A stretch of DNA of 64,000 nt from NCBI RefSeq assembly GCF_022884085.1, contig NZ_JAGGCS010000001.1, forward strand, positions 186,001-250,000, read 5' to 3'. Below the pieces are notes generated by a model. It had not been told where the DNA came from and did no database searches. It saw only the letters and a program-made list of their open reading frames with translations. Numbering within the stretch: the first letter of the stretch is position 1; the number at the start of each line of letters is the position of its first letter. A program made the translations under genes and the position numbers. This DNA is from Paenirhizobium cremeum (lineage in GTDB: Bacteria > Pseudomonadota > Alphaproteobacteria > Rhizobiales > Rhizobiaceae). This document shows positions 45,953 through 55,008 of this stretch, piece after piece.

Positions 45953-48436
45953 TCATGGCAAGATCTTGTCTTCATCCTCCTGATCGGGCGTGCTGCGAGG
46001 TTCCGTCTTGCCCCGTCCCCGCCCCCGCTCGCGCTTCTGCTCGCCGTCTTTCTCGATATGCAGCCGCACTTCCTGATGCGGATAGGGAATCTGGATACCC
46101 TCGGCCTTGAAGCGTTCGAAGATCGTCACGCGCAGGTCGTTCTTGACCGGCAGCCCGCCCAGCACGTCGCCCACGAACCCCCTGAGTTCGAAATCGAGCG
46201 ACGACGCTCCGAAACCGTTGAACATCACCACCGGTTCCGGATTGCGCAGCACGCCGGGATGGGCCAGCGCGATTTCGAGCAGAAGCTCCATCACCCGCCG
46301 CGGATCGTTGTCGTAGCTGACGCCCACCGGAATTTCGATGCGTCCCAGCTTGTTGCGATGGGTCCAGTTGCCGACAGGAGCATTGATGAGCTCGGAATTC
46401 GGCACGATGATCGACTGTCGCTGGAAGGTTTCAATCTCCGTCGCACGCACGGAAATCCTCCGCACGAAGCCCTCGGTCGTTCCGGTCGCAACCCAGTCGC
46501 CCACCTTGAAGGGACGCTCCACGAGCAGGATGAGGCCGGAGACGAAATTCGAAACGATGTTCTGCAGACCGAAACCGATACCCAGAGAAAGCGCACCGGC
46601 CACGAGGGCGAGACTTGACAGATCGATGCCCGCCGCCGAGATGCCGATCAGGCCGGCGATCCCGGTTCCGAGATAGCCGATACCAGTTTTCACCGAGTTC
46701 CGAACGCCGGCATCGACCTGCGAACGCGCCATGACGCTGCCGTCCAGCCATTTCTGGAACCAGCGCGTGACGACAAGGCCGATGCTGAAAAGCAGCACCC
46801 CGCCAAAAATCCCAATGAGCGAGATGCGGATGGTCCCGACATGGATTTCGGTGAAGATGTTATAGAACCAGAGCTGCAGATCCCTAGGCTGGAAGCCCCA
46901 GGAGATCAGGATCAGGGGAATGCCGATCGTCAGCGCAAAGGCATAGATCAGCAATCCCGCCACCATGCCGGCCTGATCCAGCGCCACCGGCGAAAGCGAG
47001 AAGCGCTTTTCCAGATATTTGCCGACCCGCGTCTCGCCAAACCGATTGGGCGCGGAAATCGCCTTACCCGAGAGAATGCCGATATACATGGTGGCGATGA
47101 CGGCGCCCGTCAGGATGATCTGCGTGGCAAGGAAGCGTGCCAGTCCGACATAGCCGATAACGCTTGCCAGAACGAGGCCGATACCGATCAGCCGCAACAG
47201 CACCGCGAAGGCTCTCGGCCAGGGTTTGCCACGCTCGGATGGATCACCGCTGTCGTTCAGAACCGGCTTCAGGAAAGAGACGATGAAGATAATGAGGCCG
47301 ACGATGACCGAAGATACGAGGCTCTTCATGACGGTCACGACAACCGGCGAGCTCAGTGTTTCGCTGATGGCGCCCAGCACATAATCGAAACCATTCACGA
47401 CCGCCATGGCCACGACCGCAAAGTTGAGATCGCGTGCGCCCTTGTTCGAAAGCCTGACCAGCCGCCAGCTCGGCGCCTTGGGAGCAAGAACCGCCCGCGC
47501 CAGCATCGAGACGAAGAAGACGATGCCGGCCAGTGCGAAAAGCGCAGACGCTATCGGCGAGATATCCGGCCGCAGCACATTGAAGGTTTCGAGGAAGAGG
47601 AAGCTTGCCCCGAGGAAGGCCCCAAGCGCCAGCGCCGGCAGGATGGTCGACCAGAAGGCGACGGAAAAGCGGCTCATATAGGCCGGGTCCTTGTTGTCCG
47701 GGTCCCGCTTGATAAGCGAGCCGAACAGCCGGTATTCCGCATAGATCATGACAAGAGCGAGCGAGAGCGACAGCATGACCGCCGTGCCGAAGGGCACGCG
47801 CTTGAACTTCCAGATGAAGGAATACCAGCTTGAAATGGTGCGCCCGAAACGGCTGATCTCGGTCGAAAACGCGCTCAGCGCCTCGTCCAGCACTTCGCCC
47901 GAGATTTCCGTGTGCTCGAAGAGCTGATCGGCAAAGAGCCGCCGGCGGATATCCGTGATGGCGTTCGAGAGATTGGTGCCGCGGATGGAGAGATCTTCCG
48001 CCTGCCCGGTCAGTGTGTTGATCTGCAGCCGCTCGGCATTCAGCTTGTTGCGCTCTTCGGTAATTTCCGGCGCCTCGGCAGGCTGGCCGTCCTTGGGCGA
48101 TTCGCCGAGTTGCGTGAGCCGCGTGGTGACGTCGTTCAGGCGTGGCCGAAGCTGGACGGATATCTGCAGAAGATCGCGGGAAAGACCGTCCACCTGCGCC
48201 TTGATGTCGACGAGCGCTGCATCGTCGGTTTTTCTGTCCTCGACCTTCGCCTCCAGGCTTTCGAGCCGCTTCTGGGTCTCCGCGATCTTCTCGCTGGCAT
48301 TACCCATGATGTCGTCCCGCTGCAGCAGGGTATCCTGGGCCATCGCCAGCCCCACCGGTCCTCCGGGAAGAACCGGGGTAAAGGCAAGGAATGCGGCGAT
48401 CGAAAGCGGAATGAGGCTGCGGCAGAGGCGAAGCAA
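45953..48436 (-). CDS. MscS-family mechanosensitive channel with DUF3772 N-terminus (827 aa)
   Basis: Signal peptide, then a periplasmic helical domain of DUF3772 type (about residues 35-210), then many membrane helices and the MscS core ('GIGFGLQNIVSNFVSGLILLVERPFKVGD', spread across the pore helix TM3 and upper beta domain) and a cytoplasmic C-terminus rich in Arg/Lys/Glu. Long MscS proteins of this type (like MscK) open under membrane tension and protect against osmotic downshock. No ATG lies before the signal peptide; TTG at 48436, with AGGA 7 bases upstream, is the only good start. Single-gene unit. Confidence 0.9.
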   Translation of the reverse strand: MLRLCRSLIPLSIAAFLAFTPVLPGGPVGLAMAQDTLLQRDDIMGNASEKIAETQKRLESLEAKVEDRKTDDAALVDIKAQVDGLSRDLLQISVQLRPRLNDVTTRLTQLGESPKDGQPAEAPEITEERNKLNAERLQINTLTGQAEDLSIRGTNLSNAITDIRRRLFADQLFEHTEISGEVLDEALSAFSTEISRFGRTISSWYSFIWKFKRVPFGTAVMLSLSLALVMIYAEYRLFGSLIKRDPDNKDPAYMSRFSVAFWSTILPALALGAFLGASFLFLETFNVLRPDISPIASALFALAGIVFFVSMLARAVLAPKAPSWRLVRLSNKGARDLNFAVVAMAVVNGFDYVLGAISETLSSPVVVTVMKSLVSSVIVGLIIFIVSFLKPVLNDSGDPSERGKPWPRAFAVLLRLIGIGLVLASVIGYVGLARFLATQIILTGAVIATMYIGILSGKAISAPNRFGETRVGKYLEKRFSLSPVALDQAGMVAGLLIYAFALTIGIPLILISWGFQPRDLQLWFYNIFTEIHVGTIRISLIGIFGGVLLFSIGLVVTRWFQKWLDGSVMARSQVDAGVRNSVKTGIGYLGTGIAGLIGISAAGIDLSSLALVAGALSLGIGFGLQNIVSNFVSGLILLVERPFKVGDWVATGTTEGFVRRISVRATEIETFQRQSIIVPNSELINAPVGNWTHRNKLGRIEIPVGVSYDNDPRRVMELLLEIALAHPGVLRNPEPVVMFNGFGASSLDFELRGFVGDVLGGLPVKNDLRVTIFERFKAEGIQIPYPHQEVRLHIEKDGEQKRERGRGRGKTEPRSTPDQEDEDKILP

Positions 48437-48530
48437 GGCTATGTCCTGAACTGGTCTTGTGCGATTTGCGCGGACAATAGTTTCAGTTTCGGTCAAAAGA
48501 AAGAACGGTGAACCGCCGCGCAAAATGAAA

Positions 48531-48560
48531 TGCCGGCCCCGCAGTGTCGCGGGACCGGCA
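48531..48560 (-). terminator. Probable terminator of the hutX transcript
   Basis: A 12-base stem with one mismatch (48531-48542 with 48549-48560), followed on the minus strand by TTTCATTTT. It lies 26 bases after the hutX stop. Confidence 0.6.
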
Positions 48561-48585
48561 CGATCATGGCAGGTCTGCGTCCAGG

Positions 48586-49101
48586 TCAGGCCGCGGCTAT
48601 GCGCGCCCGCAGTGCCTCGAAACGCTGCAATTGCTCGGCGATCAGCGCCTTTTCGGCATCGCGCCGGACGAAGACCTTGAACATCGCCCGTCCCTCGCCA
48701 TTCATGAACCAGACCGAACAGGAGCGACGACCGTGGAAGCCCCGGTCGACGAAGACGATGGAGGCGCATCGATCCTTGCGGATATGGCCGCTGATCGGGC
48801 TGTCGCCGTGAATGTTGAACCATCCGTGGCCTTCGCTGCCGGCCGGCAGGCTGCCGACAACCTCGAGAACGATATCCTCCGTATGCACGATCAGCAGGAC
48901 ATCGCCCCAACCGGAAAGATCGTTCCAGATACCGTCCCAATGCTCCGCGGCGGCAATCACCGCCGCTCCTTCCGGCAGGACGGCGAGCACATCGGTTGGC
49001 GTCACCCCGGCAGTTGCAGCGATGGCTTCGATCACGCCATCGGGCTTCTCGGCTAGTGCCGCACGCGCCCGCTCAGACACGGAATTTACCGAAGCATCCA
49101 T
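48586..49101 (-). CDS. hutX: Haem utilisation cytosolic carrier protein HutX (171 aa)
   Basis: A cytoplasmic haem-binding protein of the HutX/HuvX/ChuX type, identified by 'GDVLLIVHTEDIVLEVVGSLP' and 'GWFNIHGDSPISGHIRKDRC', the family's haem-pocket region. Haem is passed from the transporter to degradation. It follows the HmuQ-like gene, whose stop is 2 bases away, so the two are an operon. Both are divergent from hmuTUV. Iron-dependent control from the shared promoter region is likely (Irr or RirA in rhizobia), though I cannot point to a perfect box. Confidence 0.9.
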   Translation of the reverse strand: MDASVNSVSERARAALAEKPDGVIEAIAATAGVTPTDVLAVLPEGAAVIAAAEHWDGIWNDLSGWGDVLLIVHTEDIVLEVVGSLPAGSEGHGWFNIHGDSPISGHIRKDRCASIVFVDRGFHGRRSCSVWFMNGEGRAMFKVFVRRDAEKALIAEQLQRFEALRARIAAA

Positions 49102-49103
49102 TC

Positions 49104-49448
49104 TCAGGCAGCCTCAGCATCGGCGCGCTTGCCGTTGCGGTCCTCATGGATAATGACCTCGAAACCCTCGAAATGCGGGCCGGAGAGATACTGAACCTTG
49201 CTTTCACCCGCGCGCGCATGAGCGGCCCGGAACTGTTCGGACTTCGTCCAGGCGGTGAAATCCTCCTGGCTCTCCCAAACGGTGTGGGAGGCATAGAGCG
49301 TATGGTCCTCCGCCTTCGGCCCCTTCAGCATGTGGAACTCGATATAACCGGGCATTTCGGCAAGACGGCCCTGGCGAGCCCTCCACTGCGCCTCGAACGC
49401 CTCCTCAAAACCCGGAACGACCCTGAAACGGTTCATGGCAATATACAT
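49104..49448 (-). CDS. IsdG-type haem-degrading monooxygenase, HmuQ-like (114 aa)
   Basis: An ABM-fold dimer that cleaves haem to release iron. The catalytic triad of IsdG enzymes (Asn, Trp, His) is visible as Asn6 in 'MYIAMNRFRV', Trp67 in 'FTAWTKSEQF' and His77 in 'RAAHARAG', the same spacing as IsdG. Rhizobial homologues are HmuQ and HmuD of Bradyrhizobium. The ATG at 49448 follows AAGGGA at seven bases and removes 25 upstream codons of the frame. It is coupled with hutX. Confidence 0.88.
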   Translation of the reverse strand: MYIAMNRFRVVPGFEEAFEAQWRARQGRLAEMPGYIEFHMLKGPKAEDHTLYASHTVWESQEDFTAWTKSEQFRAAHARAGESKVQYLSGPHFEGFEVIIHEDRNGKRADAEAA

Positions 49449-49552
49449 GGCAAATCCCTTCTGGTCCGGCCTGGCCACGGTCGCGGCGCCCCCCGGCCTT
49501 TCAATGAAATCGGCACGCAACACGAACGACCGATCTGTTGCCTTCCTATTTA

Positions 49553-49575
49553 AACTTGCGTATAAAAGTCAAGTT
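49553..49575. promoter_or_regulatory. Inverted repeat in the divergent haem promoter
   Basis: AACTTG (49553-49558) and CAAGTT (49570-49575) form a 6-bp inverted repeat with an 11-base spacer, inside an AT-rich part of the 229-base region between the HmuQ-like gene and hmuT. Positions suit a shared operator for an iron regulator. It does not match a Fur, RirA or Irr box exactly. Confidence 0.45.
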
Positions 49576-49677
49576 AAATGTCGTCGCGCAGGCGACGGCT
49601 TTCGTTTGCAATTCTGCCTGCCGTCCCAGCCGAACCGATCATTGCGCGCTTCGGAAGCAGCTCTACAGGATATTGAA

Positions 49678-50586
49678 ATGATTGAATTTTCCATGCCGCT
49701 CGCCGGTGTTTTCCGCCGCCTTGCGACAACCGTCTGCCTGCTCGGCGCCGGCGTTGCCTCGGCCCTTGCCCAGTCTCCGGCCGAAGCGAAACGCATCGTC
49801 TCGATCGGGGGAACCGCAACGGAAATCATCTATGCGCTCGGCGAGGGCGACCGCATCGTCGCCGTCGATACAACAAGCACCTATCCTGCCGATACGGCAG
49901 GCAAGGCCAGCGTCGGCTACATGCGACAGCTTTCCGCAGAGGGCGTTCTTTCGCAGAAGGCCGATCTCATTGTCATGGAAGAGGGCTCGGGGCCTGCCGA
50001 CGCGATTTCCATCCTGAAAGCGAGCGGCATTCCGATCGCGACGATCCCGACGCCGCCCGAAGCCGCAGGGATCGGAAACAAGATTCGCGCCGTCGGCGCA
50101 GCCATCGGCAAAAGCGAACAGGCGGAAGCGCTCGCCGCCGACACCGAAAGGCGGCTCAAGACCCTCGAAACCGAGATCGCCGGCCTGCCCGGTCCGAAGA
50201 AGCGCATCCTGTTCGCGCTTTCGCTGGCCAATGGCCGCGTGATGGCCGCCGGCGGCAAGACCACCGCGGACGCCATTATCGGCCTTGCCGGCGGCATCAA
50301 TGCCGTGGCCGACGTGGCGGGCTACAAACCGCTGAGCGACGAGGCCGTCATCGCTGCGAAACCGGATGTCATTCTGGTCATGAACGGCGGCGCCATGCAC
50401 ATGAGCGCCGAGCAGGCCTTTGCCGTTCCGGCGCTGCAGGCCACGCCCGCCGCGGCAAACAAGTCCTTCATCGCCATGGATGGCCTCTACCTGCTGGGGC
50501 TCGGCCCGAGAACGCCGGAAGCGGCGCATGATCTTGCGGCGAAACTCTACCCGGAGACCGTCAAGCCGGGAACCAGCAAGCCATGA
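49678..50586 (+). CDS. hmuT: Haemin ABC transporter substrate-binding protein HmuT (302 aa)
   Basis: Signal peptide 'LATTVCLLGAGVASALAQ', then a class III binding protein: 'RIVSIGGTATEIIYALGEGD', 'VGYMRQLSAEGVLSQKADLIV' (with the haem-ligand Tyr) and 'GAMHMSAEQAFAVPALQATP' are HmuT family segments. It captures haem delivered across the outer membrane. The ATG at 49678 follows AGGA. Its stop overlaps the hmuU start (ATGA). The outer membrane receptor (hmuR) and a HmuS gene are not in the window. Confidence 0.93.
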   Translation: MIEFSMPLAGVFRRLATTVCLLGAGVASALAQSPAEAKRIVSIGGTATEIIYALGEGDRIVAVDTTSTYPADTAGKASVGYMRQLSAEGVLSQKADLIVMEEGSGPADAISILKASGIPIATIPTPPEAAGIGNKIRAVGAAIGKSEQAEALAADTERRLKTLETEIAGLPGPKKRILFALSLANGRVMAAGGKTTADAIIGLAGGINAVADVAGYKPLSDEAVIAAKPDVILVMNGGAMHMSAEQAFAVPALQATPAAANKSFIAMDGLYLLGLGPRTPEAAHDLAAKLYPETVKPGTSKP

Positions 50587-51680
50587 ACGCGATGGCGACC
50601 TTCGCCACGAGGGCGACGAAGCGGGCGGTCCGGGGCGACCGCTCCGCTCTCGGGGTAGCGCTTCTCGCAATGCTTCTCCTGCTGCTGGCCGCGAGCGTTT
50701 TTGCCTCTCTCGTCGTCGGTCCGACCGGTGTCGGCCTGCCGGATCTCATGGCCTATGTCTCGGGTCGGGGCGCCGATCTTGCGCCGCAGGCCCTCGTCAT
50801 TCTGGAGGCGGTACGCCTGCCCCGCACCGCGCTCGGCATCCTGGTCGGTGCCGGTCTCGGTGTCTCCGGAGCCATGATGCAGGGACTGTTTAGAAATCCG
50901 CTTGCCGATCCCGGTATTGTCGGCGTCACATCCGGCGCGGCCTTTGCCGCCGTCTGCGCCATCGTCCTCGGAGGAACAGTGCTGGCGCCGCTGCAATCGC
51001 TTCTCGGCAATCATTTCCTGCCGGTCATGGCCTTTGCCGGCGGGCTTGCCAACACGCTCCTCCTCTATGCCATCGCCACGCGCAACGGCCAGACCTCCAC
51101 CACCGCCCTCGTTCTTTCCGGCATCGCCATCGGCGCCATGAGCGCCGCCGGAACCGGCCTGCTGATCTTCATGGCCGACGACCGGGCGCTGCGCGACATC
51201 ACCTTCTGGTCGCTCGGTTCGCTGGGCGGCGCCACCTATGCCAAGATTCTCGCGACCCTACCCTTCATCCTCTCCGTCATCGTCATCATTCCCTTCGTCG
51301 CGCGCGGCCTCGACGCCCTGGTGCTCGGCGATGCGGCGGCCTTCCACATGGGCATTCCGGTACAGCGGCTGAAACGCTGGGCCATCGTTGCCGTCGCCGC
51401 GGCCTGCGGCGCGACGGTTGCCGTTGCCGGCTCCATCTCCTTCGTCGGCATCGTGGTGCCTCACCTGCTGCGCCTCGCCATCGGCCCGTCCCACCGGTTC
51501 CTCTTGCCGGCCTCGGCCATCGGGGGGGCAGCCCTGCTGCTCCTCGCCGACAGTATCGCAAGAACCGTCGCGGCACCCGCTGAAGTGCCGATCGGCATCA
51601 TCACCGCCATCCTCGGCGCTCCCGTCTTTCTGTTTCTGCTGCTCGGCCGCCGCGGTCGCGTAGCCATGGACGGCCTCTGA
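50583..51680 (+). CDS. hmuU: Haemin ABC transporter permease HmuU (365 aa)
   Basis: FecCD-type permease of the BtuC fold with about nine to ten membrane helices. Family segments are 'VRLPRTALGILVGAGLGVSGA' (about residue 80), 'RNPLADPGIVGVTSGAAF' and 'FVGIVVPHLLRLAIGPSHRF'. The N-terminus is cytoplasmic and basic. Overlaps hmuT by four bases and hmuV by one, so all three are translationally coupled. Confidence 0.94.
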   Translation: MNAMATFATRATKRAVRGDRSALGVALLAMLLLLLAASVFASLVVGPTGVGLPDLMAYVSGRGADLAPQALVILEAVRLPRTALGILVGAGLGVSGAMMQGLFRNPLADPGIVGVTSGAAFAAVCAIVLGGTVLAPLQSLLGNHFLPVMAFAGGLANTLLLYAIATRNGQTSTTALVLSGIAIGAMSAAGTGLLIFMADDRALRDITFWSLGSLGGATYAKILATLPFILSVIVIIPFVARGLDALVLGDAAAFHMGIPVQRLKRWAIVAVAAACGATVAVAGSISFVGIVVPHLLRLAIGPSHRFLLPASAIGGAALLLLADSIARTVAAPAEVPIGIITAILGAPVFLFLLLGRRGRVAMDGL

Positions 51681-52471
51681 TGATCGCCGCCGAGAATGTC
51701 TCCGTCCGCCGCTCGGGCCGCCTCCTGATCGACAGCATCAGCCTTGCCGTGACGCCCGGCCGGTTCACCGCCGTCATCGGTCCGAACGGTGCCGGAAAAT
51801 CGACCCTGCTGAAGGTCCTCTCAGGAGAAATCGCACCGGACGAAGGCTCCGTGACCTGCCACGGGTGCGACCTCGGCCGTCTCTCGGCAACCGAACTCGC
51901 CAGCGAGCGTGCCGTGCTTCCGCAGTCCACCGTGCTTTCCTTTCCTTTCACCGCGCTCGAAGTGGCGCGGATGGGAGCCGTCGCCCATGGCTGCCAGGAC
52001 CCGACGCAATCGGCCCGGCATGCCCTTGCCCGCGTCGGGCTCGAAGGTTTCGAGGGCCGCGCCTACAACGCCCTTTCGGGTGGCGAACAGCAGCGCGTGC
52101 AGTTCGCCCGCGTCCTCGCCCAGCTTCCGGCGGCCGTGGAAAATTCGAAAGCCAAGGCACTTTTTCTCGACGAGCCCACCTCAAGCCTCGATATCGGCCA
52201 TCAGATCGCCGTGCTGGAAATCGCCAGGAACTTCGCCGAGAGTGGCGGCGCGGTGCTGGCAATTCTTCACGATCTCAATCTCGCCGCGGAATTTGCGGAT
52301 CATCTGGTGGTAATCAGCCACGGCCGCATCGTCGCCGAGGGGCATCCGGCGGAGACCCTTCGGGACGATGTCATCGGCGAGGTCTACGGCATACGGGGAG
52401 CCGTCGGCAGAATACCGCCCGGGCGCATACCCTTCGTCTTGCCGCAATCGCGAATCGGCAAAATCGCCTAA
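51680..52471 (+). CDS. hmuV: Haemin ABC transporter ATP-binding protein HmuV (263 aa)
   Basis: ABC ATPase with Walker A 'GPNGAGKSTLLK', the Q-loop 'LPQSTVLSFPF', signature 'LSGGEQQRVQFARVLAQL' and Walker B 'ALFLDEPTSSLD', then the switch His in 'LHDLNLAAEF'. HmuV-type length and the short helical region in front of Walker B fit. It powers haem import through HmuU. It is the last gene of the operon; a DnaA-box-like TTATCCACA sits just after it. Confidence 0.95.
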   Translation: MIAAENVSVRRSGRLLIDSISLAVTPGRFTAVIGPNGAGKSTLLKVLSGEIAPDEGSVTCHGCDLGRLSATELASERAVLPQSTVLSFPFTALEVARMGAVAHGCQDPTQSARHALARVGLEGFEGRAYNALSGGEQQRVQFARVLAQLPAAVENSKAKALFLDEPTSSLDIGHQIAVLEIARNFAESGGAVLAILHDLNLAAEFADHLVVISHGRIVAEGHPAETLRDDVIGEVYGIRGAVGRIPPGRIPFVLPQSRIGKIA

Positions 52472-52757
52472 AGCCGGCTAAGGGAGTTATCCACAGCTTT
52501 CCACAGGCCAATTCAGGAAAAACGGATCAAAATACGGAAACGTTTCAGGAACACTGCTTTGGTGGTCCGGGAACAAAAAGAGATTCCGGCGCGCAATCGA
52601 AGAAATACTGGATGCTGAGCCGCCTTTATCCAAATAACCCGCGGCATTTGCCGGCAAAGGGCGACAGGCAGGAGAGCAGGAAGGCTCGCGGCAGGCCGAT
52701 TCCCGTCGTGTCCGGCTCCGCCCGACCAGATGGAGCGGAGACGGACACGACCGAAGC
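52472..52757. other. Intergenic region with a DnaA-box-like site
   Basis: No gene is supported here. TTATCCACA at 52487-52495 matches the DnaA box consensus exactly, and a related TTTCCACAG follows 4 bases later. A single site is not an origin. The region separates the hmu operon from the convergent small exported-protein gene, near the prophage. Confidence 0.4.
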
Positions 52758-53090
52758 TCACTCGTGAATGGTGTAGGACCCGAGTTCGCAGAGGTTCTGG
52801 GTGTCTTCGGTGGTGTCGAGATCGGAGTCCTCCTCGAATTCGAAGCGCATGTCGTATTCGCAGACGGTACGGCCGTCGGCGATCGTAAGCTGCACGGTTT
52901 CACCCGGTCCGAGCACGTCCCTGCCGAACACATCCTCCTCCCAGTCGTCGACGCCGACGGGAGACGTGTAGAAACGGGTCAGCACGGAATTGGTGCCATT
53001 TGTCAGGGTGAAGACCAGATCCTCCGCCTGCGCGGCGGTCGATGTCAGGATAACGGCCAGAAGGCCGGCGGCGGAAACTATCGTTTTCAT
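52758..53090 (-). CDS. Small exported protein (110 aa)
   Basis: A signal peptide (residues 1-22, ending 'TAAQAE') is followed by a beta-rich, acidic domain with 'VFTLTNGTNSVLTRFYTSP' and 'GETVQLTIADGRTVCEYDMRF', and a second Cys near the C-terminus, forming a probable disulfide. Similar short exported proteins are frequent in rhizobia, function unknown. The ATG at 53090 fits the signal peptide. It converges with hmuV at 286 bases and lies next to the prophage junction but outside it. Confidence 0.75.
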   Translation of the reverse strand: MKTIVSAAGLLAVILTSTAAQAEDLVFTLTNGTNSVLTRFYTSPVGVDDWEEDVFGRDVLGPGETVQLTIADGRTVCEYDMRFEFEEDSDLDTTEDTQNLCELGSYTIHE

Positions 53091-53253
53091 GCGTAGCACA
53101 TCTCCAGCCCGAGATTGGGCAGGATCTGCATACAAGGAAATAATAAAGTAACAATCGCGTGATCGCTGGTAAGCGCGACCAATTTTGGTCGGCAGGAAAA
53201 AACGCCCTGCCGGCGCAATTTTTACTTTGAAAATATGGCTCTTCAGGAGAAGA

Positions 53254-53299
<46 letters not shown>

Positions 53300-53365
53300 T
53301 TATGTGAATTTGAACAATTTCAGCCCATTGGCGACGTACACCCGCGAAGAAAATGCGCATCGCCG

Positions 53366-53713
53366 TCACTTCCCCGCCAATGCCTTCAGGACAGCAACCA
53401 GATTTTCCCAGCTGGCATAAATCCCGACAGCGCCGGCCAACACCCACCCGCCGATCCGCCAGAGCATGCGGCCGAGCCATCCGGCTCCGGCCGCCTTCTG
53501 TTTCATCGCCTTGACGTCATCGATGGTCGGCTGCGCACCGGCGACGCTCTTTTCGATATTGGCCATGCGATGTTCCTGCCCGATCAACGCCCCGCGCATG
53601 GCATTGACCTCCTCCCAGAGCCGGCGGCCGCGTTCCTGCCCGTCCTTCTCGATCCGCTCCAGACGCGCGTCCAGGCTTTGCAGTTGGCTGATAATCAGGG
53701 CGCCGGCATCCAT
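53366..53713 (-). CDS. Phage protein with coiled coil and C-terminal membrane helix, DUF1515-like (115 aa)
   Basis: Residues 1-70 are a helical, charged stretch with 'LQSLDARLERIEKDGQERGRR', and residues 85-108 ('IGGWVLAGAVGIYASWENLV') form one membrane helix. The shape resembles rhizobial DUF1515 phage proteins. It is the last gene before the attachment site. A role as holin accessory or virion membrane protein is possible, not shown. Stop to junction distance is 67 bases. Confidence 0.65.
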   Translation of the reverse strand: MDAGALIISQLQSLDARLERIEKDGQERGRRLWEEVNAMRGALIGQEHRMANIEKSVAGAQPTIDDVKAMKQKAAGAGWLGRMLWRIGGWVLAGAVGIYASWENLVAVLKALAGK

Positions 53714-53724
53714 GAGCTATCCTT

Positions 53725-55008
53725 TCAAGCCGCCAGTGCCTGAAGCACGGCCGACCACCCGTGATCCGCGAAATCCCGCTCCTTGGCCGCGCCTGCCAGC
53801 GTCAGGTGCGTGCCATCGCTCGTATCGGCAGCGTTGGCGAAGGCCCCGGAACCGTTTTCGAGCGGCGTCATGCGGTCGACATAGGGCACGCCGAGCGCTA
53901 CCGCCCTGGCGATGATCGCCGTCGCGGCCGCCTTTGCGCCGGCCCCGTTGCTGTCGTTCGGGGGCGGGGTGACCAGCACCGGCTGGATGCCGCGCGCCTG
54001 CGCCCACGCCACGAAATTGTCGGCCCAGTAGTTCGCCTCGCTGACATTGTAGGCGTTGGAATTGTTGACCGACGACGCCTGGAAAAACACGATATCCGGC
54101 TGTTTTTGCAGCACGCCGAGCAATGCCCGCATCTGCCCGAAATACCCGCTCACCGTATCCGGATCGCCCGAAGTGCCGGTGGAGCCGAACGTCGACGAGC
54201 CAGACCAGCCCTGGTTGAAATAGTCGAGATGCGCGCCGCCGGCATTGAGCGCGTCGATCGCCAGCCGCACGCCGGGATGCGTGCGCAGATTGTTGACATC
54301 GCGCCCCTCCATCGTACTGTCGCCCACCCAGGCCACGGTTTTGCCCGCCTGTTCCGTTTCGAATTCGAGGATGACAGGCGGCCCCGACGTGCTGTTGGCT
54401 GTAAACGACGCGCCGGTATTGGTCAGCGTGAAATCCCCCACCACGCTATAGGCCACATACCATCCGTTGGCCTCGAAATTCGTCGTCGTCGCACCCGACG
54501 TCGCCATGGAAATGCGGTTGCCGGCGCTGGTATCGTCCTCGCGCACGCGGATCAGCACGAGATATCCGTCCCCGCCGTCGGTGCGCTCGACAGTCTCGAA
54601 ATCCAGCCAGTCGGAGGAGACGACGGCCGGGATGCCGGACGCCCCGGTGGAGGAGCCCGCGGGGTGCGAGTTTGTCGGGAAAACGAACGGCTTGAGCGTC
54701 GCCAGCCCGCCGCTCGGCGTGACGAAGCTGGACGCATTGGTCGCATGCGGCGCAATCGAAGCCGCGATCCCGTTGGACGCGCCGAGCCCGTATTTGTGCA
54801 GCCGCACCCTCCCCTTGATCGGGCGGCGCAACTTGAGCAACAGGGAAAACGTCCGCCCGGAAAATGTCGCCGATATCGAGGCCGATCCGCCGGCTTTCGT
54901 CGCGCCGAGAAGCACTCTCCTGCGCAGGCTCGAAATGCTCGTCTGTCCTGCCCTCAGGCTGGTCTGGCCGCGCTTCAGGCTGGTCTGTCCAGACAGGAGC
55001 GACGTCAT
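53725..55008 (-). CDS. Phage SGNH/GDSL esterase (427 aa)
   Basis: The C-terminal 210 residues form an SGNH hydrolase: block I 'VAWVGDSTMEGRD' with Ser231, a later Gly/Asn region and 'SDGTHLTLAGAAKE' with Asp398 and His401. The N-terminus has a run of 'GQTSL'-type repeats (residues 7-24) followed by a beta-rich domain of about 150 residues. Tail-associated esterases of this kind deacetylate host capsule or exopolysaccharide. It overlaps the next gene upstream by four bases (ATGA). Confidence 0.82.
   Translation of the reverse strand: MTSLLSGQTSLKRGQTSLRAGQTSISSLRRRVLLGATKAGGSASISATFSGRTFSLLLKLRRPIKGRVRLHKYGLGASNGIAASIAPHATNASSFVTPSGGLATLKPFVFPTNSHPAGSSTGASGIPAVVSSDWLDFETVERTDGGDGYLVLIRVREDDTSAGNRISMATSGATTTNFEANGWYVAYSVVGDFTLTNTGASFTANSTSGPPVILEFETEQAGKTVAWVGDSTMEGRDVNNLRTHPGVRLAIDALNAGGAHLDYFNQGWSGSSTFGSTGTSGDPDTVSGYFGQMRALLGVLQKQPDIVFFQASSVNNSNAYNVSEANYWADNFVAWAQARGIQPVLVTPPPNDSNGAGAKAAATAIIARAVALGVPYVDRMTPLENGSGAFANAADTSDGTHLTLAGAAKERDFADHGWSAVLQALAA

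Noticed and set aside
49501..49580. Fur, RirA or Irr box upstream of hmuT
   Set aside because: No exact match to TGA-N9-TCA or to the ICE consensus; only an unassigned inverted repeat is present.
52487..52495. Replication origin suggested by a perfect DnaA box
   Set aside because: Only one exact site and one weak neighbour, with no AT-rich unwinding region, dnaA or parAB nearby.
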